NCBI RefSeq assembly: GCF_905147045.1
Contig: NC_065888.1
Location: forward strand, 14,451,001-14,515,000
Length of the DNA stretch: 64,000 bases
Origin: Nymphalis io
Lineage: Eukaryota > Arthropoda > Insecta > Lepidoptera > Nymphalidae
Reading direction: 5' to 3'
A model generated the notes under the pieces. It saw only the letters and a program-made list of their open reading frames with translations, did not search any database and had not been told where the DNA came from. The position numbers were made by a program, and so were the translations under genes. Positions 33,349-45,774 of the stretch are shown here, piece by piece; positions within the stretch are counted from its first letter, which is position 1, and each line of letters starts with the position of its first letter.

Positions 33349-33560
33349 TCCTTTTTTTATAAAATCGTAGGCGGATGGGCAAATCTAGATGATTTACTGG
33401 TGGTATTGTGGTGTTTGGAGGGTTTGAAAGGTTGAGTGAACCAGTGTAATCAGAGGTACAGGGAACATAACATCTTAGTATATACTATAAAAAAGACGGG
33501 CCAACTGAAGATAAGTGGCTATCAACCAGTGTTAGTATCAGTTACCCAGTGCAGGTTAGG
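33349..33560. mobile_element. SINE-C mosaic of alternating orientation
   Basis: Left 33350-33385: minus-strand poly(A) end ('aggcggatgggcaaat'). Middle 33398-33480: plus-strand head to centre ('actggtggtattgtgg', 'agtgaaccagtgtaat', 'cataacatcttag'). Right 33485-33560: minus-strand 'gacgggcc', 'gataagtggctatcaacc'. This is either nested insertions or a rearranged copy. Confidence 0.5.
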
Positions 33561-33564
33561 TTAA

Positions 33565-35525
33565 AATTTAATGTTGACTTTGCGGTGTAGTCGTTCTTTC
33601 TTCGTAACAAATTCTCGAATTTCGCTTCGGAGCTATTACTTTAGTGAGTTTCTGAAAGCAGTCACTTCAAGCCTTGCGGGTTTCATGTACAAAGTAAGTT
33701 CTTGACGGGAAATTTTAATTCCAATTGCAGAAGTTATCTCGCCACACCACTCCCCAGTGACGTGGCGAGTTTCATTAACAGCTCTTTTAACAATAAAATC
33801 TTGTGTGAAACAATACGATTCCTCTGTACTTAATTTTGACTCTCTCTTTGAATGTTATTATAATGAAAACAAAACGAGTACTGATAAGGAATAATTGGTA
33901 CTCGGAGCATTTATCAGATTATTATTTATTTTTATGTTCATAGACTAGCTAGGGTTATATGTTTAATATTAAACTCAAAGTCAAAATTACTACACAGCAT
34001 ATTCAAAGACATCAGATAAGGCCTATAAATTATACAGCACGTTTTTTTTATCCACGGCGACGTTTCACTGAAACTTTCCCGAATTTTTAATAACCTAACT
34101 TTACTTACCACCTTACTAAAAGAAAGAAGGAAAATCAGAAAAAGAAATTCACATTTATATTTTATAGACTAATTACTTATTAGCGAAACGATATTTTACA
34201 TTTTTTAATAATACTCAAGGAATATATTCCACACAAGGTGCTTGCAGTGTTCCCAAGAGCCATTTTTAAGCAAACTTACGTCGTACGAAAGATAACGTTC
34301 TTACGTGTGCTAAAAAAGAAAAATCGAATCCACCTGCACCAGGAGGTTGTTCTATCGCAAACTACATACTTTAAAAACACAAGGACACGTAATTCGTGTT
34401 CGCAACGATTAAGTAACTCTAACAGGTATTTGATGGATTCTTTAAGCGTTCGGAATGCCCTAAGACTGACACCTCATTGTCAATACCTAAAATTTTAAGG
34501 AATATGAATAATTGTATTTAATTAAACTTATACACATTAAAATTTTACATAAATAATAAGTTAGTACAAGTTGCGTCTTTCTCGTTGACTACGTTTATTT
34601 TTCTTGATGAACTATGAAAAATACCACTTTAGTGAGTCGATTGGTTCAAAAGGAGTGGTTAAAAACCTTATTATTTCTTATAATTTAAATAAAAATTACC
34701 TATGTTAAGAATTACGCTCGCATCAAGCTTATATATCATAACATTTATGTATGACAAAAGATGGGTTGGATTAACTTCAAATTTATAAAATTTTTTTGGA
34801 TGAGAAACGTTGCGCTTTGGGGGCGAAACAGGCTCGTATGTCGTATCGGCACACGGCATGTCACTCGCTTATAGCGTCATGCCGCCTCTTTAATGCTGCT
34901 TTCTGTGTGTGTGTGTGGCATGTATAATATATACATTGTTGCTATATATTATAATAAAAATAAGATAAATTTATTTTAGTAAACGAAACACTGAGTTTTA
35001 TCGATTTCACTTAAAATCTATTTATTTCAATGTTTCAACATCGAACTACTGGGCGTCCCGCATCTGCCACTATTTAAATTATTTATCAAAAATAAAAATC
35101 CTCGATAAAGCAAAGACAAGAATCTAAAATGCAATCAGACTTGAATCAATTCCTCTGTACAAAAAAAAATAATGTGAATAGCAATATTTAAACACATTTC
35201 AAATATAAACGTTCTTTTCAGAAATTTCTCGAAATTATTCCACCGTTATCGCCTGCACTTGAGAGACGCTGGAGGCGTTTAAAGTAGTTTTCTCTGTAAA
35301 CAAGAGAAATTCGTGGTTCAAAAGATCTAACCGACTTCCACTTAAACGGCAGTGAAAATATGAAATATTAAAAACCAGTCTAATAATCATAACGGCATTG
35401 GTAGTAAAATAATTGAAATGCTAAATATAATCACAAGCACATTTTTTAAAGTTTCAACAGAAACCTTACTAATATTATAAAGAAACAAATTTCTTCATTT
35501 GTTGAGGTATTTTTTTTCAGATTTA
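33565..35525. other. Spacer without recognised gene
   Basis: At 33690-33740 an intron-like 'gtaagt...ttgcag' pair occurs without coding support. A CG-richer block near 34800-34920 contains a (TG)n run. No repeat family was recognised. Confidence 0.35.
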
Positions 35526-35526
35526 C

Positions 35527-35575
35527 AAGTGGGTGGTACCTTCCCAGACTACATATTAACACCCTGCACGAAGCA
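35527..35575 (-). mobile_element. SINE-C head fragment
   Basis: 'gtgggtggtaccttcccagac' is the SINE-C 5' region in minus orientation. The rest is missing. Confidence 0.35.
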
Positions 35576-35824
35576 AGACAAGCCGCTATTAAAAATAACT
35601 ACAAGGTTAGATTATGTAAGGTACCTAAAATATTTGAACGCTGAATATTATTTCGCTGACTTAATAAAGTTCGGCGTATCTATTCGACGTAATTATAAAG
35701 TTAATATTTACATAGAGGAAAAGAAAATTGAGCCGGTTTTATTTATAGAAAATATTTTTATTTGTAGGTATTTTATTGTATTCTTTCAATACATTTTCAT
35801 TAATTTTTCATGGTGCTAGCAATG

Positions 35825-36127
35825 TGTGTCGGAATAATTGCTTATTTGTTTATTATATGTGAGATTTCGCATATCTATGAATCATTTCAATATCAACAAT
35901 GCTAATTACTTAAAAATGTTGCTCATCCGCTATTTAGTTAAACAAAGACCTTCTTTTTCTGTCATTAGTGATTTGACATTCGAAAGAAGACACGGCATTG
36001 TTTAAATAAATCGCTATACAACGTTTATACGTAAGGCTGATAATATTTTAAATATATGATTTTATGTATCAATATCATGTTCTATCGTTAGCCCTCAACG
36101 TTTGCCAAAGATTAAATTATAGATACT
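35825..36127. other. Spacer without recognised gene
   Basis: AT-rich; nothing recognisable. Confidence 0.3.
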
Positions 36128-36240
36128 TGTACAGAGTCTTGGCAAGGGACCTGCCGGCGGCGGTTTGAGATACCGTTGTGATCCTGCATCGGGCGCGGGC
36201 CTCTGATATGTGGCCTACATTACCATAGTATCTCGTAGGA
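36128..36240. repeat. GC-rich unclassified fragment
   Basis: 'gggacctgccggcggcgg' and 'tcctgcatcgggcgcggg' stand out from AT-rich DNA just before an old SINE-A. Probably a retroelement fragment; class unknown. Confidence 0.3.
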
Positions 36241-36242
36241 AT

Positions 36243-36640
36243 GAGTATGATAGCCCAGTGGTGAATTATAACCGAAGGTTCCGGGTTTGAGCCCCAGCCA
36301 TTATCACCTAATTATCAGATGATTGTGTTTATAATTTATCTCATGATCGTTGTTTATGATTTGCCATATGTGTATCCAAACCTAACCACATTGGTAATTT
36401 CTCCACAAATTTAAATGAGACCTTTTTTCACGCAGTGGAATCCTTCAGAAAGTTACCCGGCTCCCATAGGGGAGGAACCGGGTTATGTGGGATTTTTACT
36501 CTCTAAAACCACTGCGGTGGCCGTCTTCGGCGCAGATCGGAGAGGCTGCGGGATAGTGTTGATATAACGCATCCGTGACCTCTCCCGTGCTGTGCTCAGA
36601 TGAGGCCTTAGCCCAGCTGTACATTAGTAACAATTATGGC
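36243..36640 (+). mobile_element. Old SINE-A, with GC-rich insert and second tail
   Basis: The head has 'gatagcccagtggtg' and 'cgggtttgagccccagcc'. Its decayed tail is at 36415-36435. A GC-rich unclassified block follows (36436-36597, containing 'acccggctcccatagggg' and 'ggaaccgggt'), then a second SINE-A tail ('gaggccttagcccagctg'). Confidence 0.5.
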
Positions 36641-36644
36641 ACCA

Positions 36645-38285
36645 ACTAAATACGACAATTGCTCGAATATAAAACTATCAATATCATTCAAGTAGAGTCG
36701 TACTTGTCATCATCTTTATTTCACAAGATCTGTCATGTATGTTATCACCAACTTTAAGAAATTTATTAACATTATAAGAAATATTTACTATCCCTGACAT
36801 CTACAATTCATGTCAGTCGACGAAAAGGAGATAATCGTTGATAATGATATTATCTTTCCTAAGTAACCACGCAGACATTTTTAAGGGAGTCTCTAGAGGT
36901 AGCAATTCTTACAGCTTTCACATTAAACACTATATGAGACTAGTGTTATGCTTATCTCGAATAGTCTCCCAAAGCTTTTAGATTTCCTGATGTTATTTTT
37001 CCTTTTGATTTTTGCAACTAAAAGCATGACATTTTCATTTTTTAGATTACCACTTTCACACAAGTATCAACGGCTTATGAAGGTAAACTCAAGGCGACGT
37101 TGTAAAATATCATCTATCTCCGGAGAATTGAGAACGTCTACAACCGAGCTTGACGATAGAGCGACCATAGTTTTAAATATTGCGGACTTTTGAAATTGAA
37201 ATATAACAAAATCGTCACAATCTCATATAATGAATGTTCAGCATTTTTGAAAACATCATTTATTAAAAATGTATATATCAATTCAATTATTATTAATTTT
37301 TTTTATCACTTTGGTAGTTCACTTGTTCAGCAATGTATACATATAATTTTTATTGAAACAGGCATCACGAAAATCATTTGTTAGTTTTTTTTATAAAATA
37401 TGATACTTTTAAATCTGGAATTTGAAAAATTTCCTGAAACACAAAACTACACCTCTACGGATTGTTCGAGAAGTTTTGAACTACAGTTAATTTACATTTA
37501 TTTAATTTTATTATAAACATAATGATATAGTTATACAAACAAATATTCCCAATACTGACCACAATACTGTTTCTTAGAATATGTATTCATGTCAACTGTT
37601 TCAAGTCATCTGTAATTTTCAGACCCCATAAGCCACCCAACAGAAATCAGCACGTACTTTTCGAGCGACCCATTACGGAAGTCCATCCAACAAGTCTGTA
37701 GTTAAAAGTGACTGTCCTTAAATGTTCAATAGTCAATGTGAGGGTTGAGATAAAAATTGTCAAACTAAAAATAAAACTGACTCTATAAGCTGGAAATTAA
37801 AACCAGCGTTGATAGCCTTGGCAATGACTGTGACATATCAATTAAGCTTAAAATGTCTGTACAAAATGTTTATATCGGCACGAGATATATATATACACAT
37901 ACTGCAAGCATATATACGCATATATACCATAAACTGTGAAGACTTAAAATCCTTCTGAATAAAAAGAAAATCGGTTGGCAAAGATTCGTGATTTCGAACA
38001 TTTTTTGTCTTTGCCTATTCAATTGTAGATGAATAAAAAATATATTAAAAATACACTTTTTTTGGTCAAACTTTAGTGCTTACCGATAAAGCAAAAGGGT
38101 TTACAAATAATTTGTATCGACACTTCCAACAGTTATTGCACTAACAACTTATCTCTATTGAATGTAACGTATACTAGTTATTCTAACTTCATTAATAAAA
38201 TTATCACCGTCGTAGTAAAATTTATACCATAAAACGATGATATATTGAAAATATTAATTAACGTACATTACGTGAAACCAAAAAC
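36645..38285. other. Spacer without recognised gene
   Basis: AT-rich, with an AT/AC-rich simple-sequence patch near 37885-37930. The 81-codon frame at 36948-37193 has no recognised domain. Confidence 0.35.
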
Positions 38286-38287
38286 CA

Positions 38288-38505
38288 ATACCAATAGAGC
38301 GGAATGGATAGAACATGTAATTCTTAACGGACGGTCGAGAATTCAAATCTGAGCAACAAAACTTCATTTTTATTGTATTTAATATGTGTTTATGGATCAT
38401 CTCTAAGTCCATGTAAGCGATGTAAGTGTGTGATGAACAACAATCTTCAAACTCTCCTTTAGATGAGAGAAGGCGTTTGCTAAGCAGACAGGCTATTATT
38501 ATTAA
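38288..38505 (+). mobile_element. SINE-A, old copy
   Basis: 'atagagcggaatggatagaa', 'gagaattcaaatctgagc' (B-box area), 'atgtgtttatggatcatctc' and 'aagcagacaggctatta' (tail). Confidence 0.5.
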
Positions 38506-39405
38506 AAAGAATGAGTGGGAACCTGGGCATGATGAAACTTCATACCAATTTTAATTTTAACTTTTATAATAACGCCATTCTAATTTTCGAAGTTCAAAGA
38601 ACATAGTAGGCACGGGTATAAAATAAAACCAATAAAGCGCCGGGATAACTTTTAAAATAATGCACGTCCTAATTTTAAAGCTCGTGAGCATTTCTCTCAC
38701 GAATATCGACTGTCCGAAGTCTAGAATTACGTGCAGTCAGGTGCCGCCAGGGAGCCACTAGGATACCTAAATCCCAATTTATTTTACTACTGAAGTTACC
38801 TGAGGATATATCGGCGAAATACTACAGGGACTGAGTTTTATGAGCTACGTATAATTACACGTTGTTTATTCGACTTTAAAGTTTGATATAACCATAGATC
38901 GTTGCCTAAATTTCGAATACAGCCACGATTCCCGGGTGAACAATTCCGCAGTTGCATCATTCGAAACTCATAGTATTAAATGTTTGTAACCCATTTGCAG
39001 TGGTAAATACCGAATTATTTCGATGTTCAAACTTGGTGTCGAGTTCGAAGTTTCGAAACTGGTTAAAAGATCGATAGCCCTCAATCCCGCGCCATTGAAA
39101 TGGAATTGAATCATTTAATGTATCATTGGGATTTCAATAATTTGCAATGTTTAAAGAAATGAAATTGTTATTTATGTGGTTGGTATTTTTTACTTTAAGT
39201 TTAATTGTTATTGTTGGGTATATTGATCAACATTTATGTTACTTGGAGTTCGGTTCTAGTTTAAATTAAAATGAACGTCTTCTTGTGTTTTATACTCCTA
39301 CTCACGAACGTCCTGACGTTAATCATATCTGATGTTTATATAATTAAGGGTATAAACATAAAACTGCGAATCGGCACAATGCGAATTGACAATGTTTGAT
39401 TTTGA
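38506..39405. other. Spacer without recognised gene
   Basis: No recognised repeat or exon. Confidence 0.35.
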
Positions 39406-39407
39406 CG

Positions 39408-39660
39408 TGCCGGTTGGCGTGGTTGGTGGATGCTTGCTTTCACGCCGAAGGTTATGGGTTCCCAGGATAGACATTTGTGCATGAACATGTCCGTTTGTCC
39501 TGAGTCTGGGTGTAATTTTTTATTTAAGTATGTATTTACAAAAGTAAAATAGTCTTTGTAGTATAATCAGTTGTCTGTTCACCATAGTATATGCTCTGTA
39601 CAAGCTGAATTTGGGATCAGATGGCCGTGCGTGAAAAATGTCCCAGGATATTATTAATGT
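39408..39660 (+). mobile_element. SINE-D with B-box deletion
   Basis: Head 'gccggttggcgtggttgg' intact. The B box is interrupted by loss of about six bases ('atgggttcccaggatag'), so pol III transcription is unlikely. The body and 'gatcagatggccgtgcgtg' end are present. Confidence 0.75.
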
Positions 39661-39684
39661 AGAGTTGCGACACGAATTACTGCG

Positions 39685-39738
39685 ACGCGGTCCATCAGGT
39701 TATATGCTCGTTCGCCTACCTATTTTATAAAAAAAAAA
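39685..39738 (+). mobile_element. SINE-C, severely 5'-truncated
   Basis: Only the last ~50 bp remain ('ccatcaggttatatgctcg' to the A run), directly after SINE-D. Confidence 0.65.
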
Positions 39739-39741
39739 CAT

Positions 39742-41515
39742 AGATACACATCAAACATATTTATTAAAAAAAAATACACAGGCGAACTCATTATGAGTTA
39801 ACAGTATACTTAGTAGTAAACAGTATATTTAGTATTTTAAGTATGTGTGTAACTAAACACACTATTATATACACTATATTTCTTTATCAAAGCGACCAGA
39901 TCCAACATCATTAAGCCATACTTCACGATCACGAATGAATTTTCTCTGTAGTCAGTTACTAATGACATTGTAGTACAGATAAAAAAAAACCTTCTTTATT
40001 TATCGTAAAGCACAAAAATTAAAGTTGATATATGTATAGTTTTCAACGGTGTTATTCGTGAATATGGCGAATAAATAATAATTTATTATAAATATACGTA
40101 TTCTTCGCCACTCAAAATCAAAGACCAAGAAAGAATGGACATCGTCCAGTCGATCACGGCTGTCAGGAGCGTATATTCTCAGCGGCCGGACTTAAGGAAC
40201 TTGAACGAATACAGAATTTTAAAATACGAAACGAAATACTGAAGCCATTTATATTCCTTTTATTCTAGACATATTGAAGTTCCACAGTTCCATACTCGTT
40301 TTTTTCTGTAAGGCTTTTCTGTGAAAATAAACTCGAAACTCACCACAGAAAACCAACGTCTAACATCAGAAAGTTATATGCGATATTGTCCATTATGACA
40401 TTTCAAGAATACATCAAAATAGAATGTCACCGTAAGTTCTTACAGAATATCACTGCTCTCGCCTTTTAAGAAGTTTAATTTCCCGTACTTTATCATCAAG
40501 GGCATTTTAATATCCGAATAAAGTTAAAAGTAATCTAAATCTGAATTAGATAAAAACAAAATGGTTACAACAGATTAAATTATATGACATGCTTGAAATT
40601 TAATTTTTATTTTACTTGGTAAATGCTTATTATAAGTATAAGCTGATCGGGACCGTGGTTAGTGTAACTCGGTCATAATAAAAATTTGTATAGACCGAAA
40701 TGGGTATTTGTCGTGTCCTGAGCATTTTTATTTCTATTGTAAAAGTTACATAATATGGTCCTTTTTTACTTTTGTATTAGGTCACTGCTTGTTAAGAAGG
40801 ATTAGAATTTATATGTCACCGCTGTGCTGTGTCTAATTAATAAATTTATTTTCTCTATTTCGTATTATTATTAAAAAAACCAGTGAAGGTTGGTGTATAC
40901 TAACAAATGTGACTGAGTTTTCTCCGTCTCATACAAGTTTCTTCAGGATTAACCTTTACCTCTTGAAAAACATAGGAATATTTTTAATGAACGCAGCACA
41001 GATAACTCATATTCTAAAACATTTACATATGTATTGAACTGAAATAAGATTAAAAAATCAATCTAATGATTATTTAGGTCAAATGTATTATTTATAGCGA
41101 CTTCATATAATTTTTACATGGAAAATGTATAGATTACAAAAGATATTATGTTTTGGATTCAGGATTTTTATTTCGTTTTTGTTATTTTATAGATTAATCA
41201 AGTAATGGGAGATTGGAACAAAGTCAAGATAACAAAAATATTGGTACAGACACAAGGCGACAGTAAAGTAAATAAGCACTAATTGAAAAAATATGTCTGG
41301 GAATTTGTCGGCCCACGCTATCAATTATCAATTTAATTAATAAATTTCTTTTCTCTATTTCGTATTATTATAAAAAAAATGTAATTTCATGTTTTTTTTT
41401 TAAATTTTCCTTCATAATAATAAGAGTTCACCTTCGCCCACAAACAATGTTAGAAATACATATTCTAAAACATTTCTTACACCGACAAAGAGCAGCAATC
41501 AGCGTGGGATTATGA
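39742..41515. other. Spacer without recognised gene
   Basis: AT-rich; a CG-richer bit near 40130-40200 has no recognisable identity. Confidence 0.35.
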
Positions 41516-41519
41516 TGAT

Positions 41520-41600
41520 ATTCCCACTTGCCTATCCGTAATCACACCACTGTTCACTCCTCATTCAAACCAGAACACAACAATAAGAGCAGCTGAATAA
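41520..41600 (-). mobile_element. SINE-C, very old fragment
   Basis: 'taatcacaccactgttcac' and 'tcaaaccagaacacaacaat' match the central part of the family. Confidence 0.5.
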
Positions 41601-41715
41601 CAAAGCCAATGCTGTTCGTATTTACGATATATTGTTTTTGCTAATTTCTTTTTTAAACACAAGCGGTAGTACAAGGAATAACTTAACTAACAAAAATTAT
41701 TAGTATTGACTGAGC

Positions 41716-44642
41716 TTTTTTTTTTTTTTATATTCGCCGGGAGGGCAAATGACTCTACTCCACCTGTTGGTAAGTGGTAGTAGAGTCCAAACGCGACGAC
41801 GGCCAGTACAGACGGGAAAAACGTTCTGCACTAGCCGCCTTCGCCTTGCCGGCCCGCAAGATGCCTCTTCACGCCTCGTTTGAAGGAACCCGGGTTGTAA
41901 GAGGAGGGGAACACGTGAGCTGGTAAGGAATTCCATTTTTTGGAAGTGCGACAAAGAAAGGAGTTGCCAAATTTCTTTGTTCGCGATGGAATTGATATCA
42001 CAGTTAGGCGGTGACATCGAGAACCAGCTCGCGTGGACTTAAGAAGGAAGGGGGAAGCAGGAATTAGAGAGAATAATTCCTCAGAGCACTCGCCGTGATA
42101 CAGTCGATAGAAAGCGCTCAGTGCTGCTATCTCACGACGCAATTGTAAAGGTTCAAGGGTGTTTGTGACCTTTACGTCGCCAATAATGCGTACGGCACGT
42201 CACTGCAACCGGTCCAAGGCCTCAAGTAGGTACTTAGCGGAGCCATCCCAAAGGTGCGAGCAATATTCCACGCAAGACCGTACCTGTATTTTGTACAGCA
42301 GGCACAGTTGTTGTGGCGTGAAAAAGCGCCGCACCTTGTTCAGAACTCCGAGTTTCCGTGAAGCTGTTTTTATAACAGCCTCGATGTAATCCCTTGGACT
42401 AAGGTCGCAGCGAACGTCAATCCCCAGCATGGCGATTTTGCTTTGCATCACCAGCGGAGTACCACAGAGGGAGGGAAGAGGGGAAAATGTTGACTTTTTC
42501 GCCGTGAGAGCGCATACCTGTGTTTTCTTGGCATTAAACTCAACAAGATTATCAGAGCCCCATTTGGCGATGAGCTCTAACGTCCTATCGAGTTCAATGA
42601 CAAGATTCTTCCGCCTCTCCTCAATTTCCGCTCGCCCAGCCACTGCGCGTCCGTGGTATCCACCATGCACTGTACTATCGTCTGCATAGCAATGTATGTT
42701 CCCAAGAGAGAGCATATCATTGATATGCAAAAGAAAGAGTGTGGGAGATAGCACAGATCCCTGGGGGACGCCAGCATTCACTACATAGAATTGTGAAGCG
42801 CAACCATCAACTAAAACACGAAGGCTACGCTTGTGTAGGAAGCTGGCAATCCAGGTGCATAGCTGAGCAGGCAGACCATATGCCGGCAGCTTAGAGAGAA
42901 GACTTCTGTGCCAGACCCTGTCGAAAGCCTTGGAGATATCGAGGCTGACAACCAACGATTCTCCATGCTTGTCGATAGCTTCACCCCAGAGGTGCGTTAC
43001 GTACGCTAGAAGATCACCTGTGGACCGTTTTCGTCGAAACCCGTATTGACGATCATTAATTAAAGAGTGATCTTCTAGGTAATGGATCAGTTGGTTGTTT
43101 AAAATCCGTTCCATCACCTTACAAAGTACTGAGGTGATAGCTATTGGCCGATAATTTGCCGGGTCAGACCGATCCTCTTTTTTGGGAACCGCTTGCACAT
43201 TAGCTCTTCTCCAAGCCTCCGGCACAATTCCCGAAGAGAGAGAAAGTTGGAACAGGCGCGTTAACACAGGAGACAGCTTCGCTGCGCACTTCTTCAGCAC
43301 TATGGCTGGTATTCCATCGGGACCGCTAGCTTTCCGTACATCAAGTGATTGCAGCTCCACACGCACATCACGTTGCCTGATTTTAATGTCAGGCATCGTA
43401 TGGCCACATGCAGGTATTGTAGGTGGCAGTGCACTACAATCATCGATGACGGAATTGTCGGCAAAGAGTTTAGCCAGGAGATCAGCTTGCTCTTGCGGAC
43501 TGTGAGCTAGCGTATCCGTCCGGATTTCTGAGCGGTGGCAGCGAAGGTTGGCAGAAATTGTTTTGCACAGACTTGGTCAGACGCCAGAAGCTACGGGAGC
43601 CCCTAGGATGAGAAACAAGGTCATGACCAATCTGTACAATGCGCTGTGCATCCGCTCTCGTGTATACCTTTCTACAGGACTTGGAAATTTTATTATAGTT
43701 TGCTTTCAGTGAGTCAATGTTAGATGCCCCGCTAATGCAGCCGTTGATCCACTTGCGATATGCCGCCTGCTTAGCTGATACAGCATCGGCACATTCACGA
43801 CTGAACCAACGGTTACGCGTACTCCTACTGACGAGATCTGAGCTAGGAATGTAGTATTCCATTCCCAGCATGATCTCGCCAGCAACAGCAGCGGCACTAG
43901 CTGTCGGGTCATTCCCACTGAAGCAACGTTCCTTCCAAGGGACCGACGCATAGTAATCGCGCGTACCGTCCCAATCCGCCGACTTATAGTGCCAAACGCG
44001 ACGTTTGCATACCGCTAGTGGCGGCAGCTTGGCCTGTGGCACTCTGGTAGAAATAAGGCTGTGATCCGAAGAGCCAAGAGGAGCCTGAACCACAACCTGA
44101 TATTCCACCGGGTGAGAAGTCAGCAGAAGGTCCAGTAGAGAAGGTGCTTGCCCATCAATGTCTGGGATCCTGGTGGGCTGATCAACCAGTTGGGTCAAGT
44201 CATGTGTGAGAGCAAAAGCATGAGCAGTCCTTCCAGCATGGTCAGTTTTGAGGGATTTCAACCAGGATTCGTGGTGAGCATTAAAATCCCCCAAAAACAC
44301 CAATTCCGCGTTAGGAAATTGCTCTTGCGCAGCATCTGCCACCCGACTAAGATGGTCAAATAATCGGCTTGTCTCCAAGTCACCATTGTGGGATCTGTAG
44401 AGGCACACGTAGACTCGGCTCTGACGAACCAGGTCCACACGTACCACCAACATGGAGAAGGAGGGGTCCTCCAAGCAGCGCAGTCGGTGACAGCAAACAT
44501 CCGTCCTGACGAACAAGCATACTCCGGCTTTCGCTTTGAAGGATTCTTCAAGCGTGTAGCCGGGATAATTAAGGTAGCTGGTATCGGCAGGACGGAGTAT
44601 TTGTGTCTCCGTGAGAAACAACATTGCTGGCCGTGCTGTCTC
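41716..44642 (-). mobile_element. Jockey-like LINE, copy 2 (5'-truncated)
   Basis: Same element as 17365-20988 in opposite orientation. It starts with its poly(A) end (T run 41716-41729) and breaks off at the codons for 'HETARPAM' in the endonuclease, so the leader and first ~40 residues are absent. By eye it differs from copy 1 at only a few percent of positions. I found no clear target-site duplication. The 3' hairpin is conserved with a changed loop. Confidence 0.85.
41831..44642 (-). pseudogene. LINE endonuclease-reverse transcriptase ORF, copy 2, disrupted
   Basis: The catalytic motifs lost in copy 1 are intact here: GDFNAHH, SDH and YADD, as well as 'SLDISKAFDRVWH' and 'AGVPQGSVLSP'. 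Lesions compared with copy 1: 5' truncation at about 44642; one extra base near 43513 ('gctagcgtatccg' on plus) that shifts the frame between endonuclease and polymerase; and a CGA-to-TGA nonsense change at 42200-42202, typical of CpG decay. The C-terminal part after that continues open to 41831. It keeps a 14-residue stretch ('GSRCHRLTVISIPS') that copy 1 lacks, probably the ancestral state. The two copies complement each other for reading the family, but neither is active. Confidence 0.85.
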
Positions 44643-44649
44643 GTGTCGT

Positions 44650-44850
44650 GTCGGTCTGCCTACCAAATACAATAAAAAAGTAACAATATTTTTATGTGAC
44701 ATGTTATGTACATTACATACATACATTAAACTGTCTGAATGACATACAAACCAAGAAACAGCCCAAATTACTGGGGTATAACACCATGCAAATATGCATA
44801 AGTTATTTTTACACAGTAAGTTAGTTCTAAGGTAGGATTTTAACAAATTT
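44650..44850. other. 5' flank of LINE copy 2
   Basis: Unique-looking AT-rich sequence that happens to be open in frame with the LINE for ~70 codons; this is chance, not a fusion gene. Confidence 0.4.
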
Positions 44851-44854
44851 AACC

Positions 44855-44975
44855 CCTAAAATATTGTGTAAACCCCTAAAGGGGATGAAAATTTTTCATT
44901 TTAAAGAAAGAGTTATGGAAACTCAGCAATTCTGAATAACAGCGAGCGAAACAAATTGTAAACCGCTAGTAGATG
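44855..44975 (+). repeat. Repeat G/H-like fragment
   Basis: 'cccctaaaggggatgaaaat' and the end block 'agcgagcgaaacaaattg' with 'accgctagtag' recall the 3' ends of repeats G and H. Confidence 0.35.
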
Positions 44976-44979
44976 TTAA

Positions 44980-45545
44980 GAGGTTTAAATCATAAGAGAA
45001 ATATTAAATTTATTACTTGAATCACACACATATATCTATAAAAGATAGGTTACAGATAATACGACTGAGATAAAAGTATCCATAACTATTAAATGCAGAT
45101 CCTATATATATAATAATAATTAAAAAATATATCCATCAAATCTCAGTAAAAGCTTTAAAACCGTATAGTTAATCCAATGAAAGTGTATTTCAATAAAATT
45201 CGAGGGAAATTTAATCAAGATTAAAAATGATTGCAATGATTTCAACGTCAGTTTCTCTATGTATATTTTTTTTTGCTCTATTTTCCGATATTCAACTTCG
45301 CTTCCACGTGTGTTTTATTTGCGAAACTGTTTATAGTTGATTTCAACAGATCTTGAAATGAGAATAAAAACTAATTAATTTCTGCTCGATAACGACGAAG
45401 CCGACGAATGTAGCGTTTTTATTTGTATACATATACCATTGTATATGTTCGATAACTGACTTAACAAATTTAACAAAATAAATAATTTACATCATTTATT
45501 TACTAGTGAATAAGTTAAAAGCTCGTGATAACAGTTTATTTTGCA
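44980..45545. other. Spacer without recognised gene
   Basis: AT-rich; nothing recognisable. Confidence 0.35.
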
Positions 45546-45549
45546 AACC

Positions 45550-45768
45550 TGCCTCCTGATGGTAAGTGGTCACCACCGCCCATAGACTAATGTCTATGCA
45601 CTGTAAAAATATTAACCGTGCGCCACCTTTGGTAAGACGTTATGTCTCTTGTGCCTGTAGAACTGGCTTACTCACCTTCAGCCCGGAACGCAACATTACT
45701 ATGTGTTGCTGTCTGGCGGTAGAATATGTGAAGGTAAGGGACATGCACACGGCCGCACCACCAAGCAA
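45550..45768 (-). mobile_element. SINE-C, diverged copy with small palindrome
   Basis: 'ctgatggtaagtggtcacc', 'actgtaaaaatattaac', 'ttgtgcctgtag', 'gcggtagaatatgtga'. At 45581-45598 a 7/4/7 foldback (catagac-taat-gtctatg) replaces the plain family sequence. Confidence 0.7.
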
Positions 45769-45774
45769 ATAATA

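Noticed and set aside
33694..33739. Mini-intron with gtaagt and ttgcag
   Set aside because: No open frame on either side and a length of about 46 bp; likely chance.
35499..35819. 106-codon open frame preceded by a T-rich tract and CAG
   Set aside because: It begins inside a SINE-C fragment, is AT-rich throughout, and has no domain or paralogue support.
44642..44846. Apparent N-terminal extension of the copy 2 endonuclease ORF
   Set aside because: Homology to copy 1 stops at 44642; the extra codons are host flank that happens to be open.
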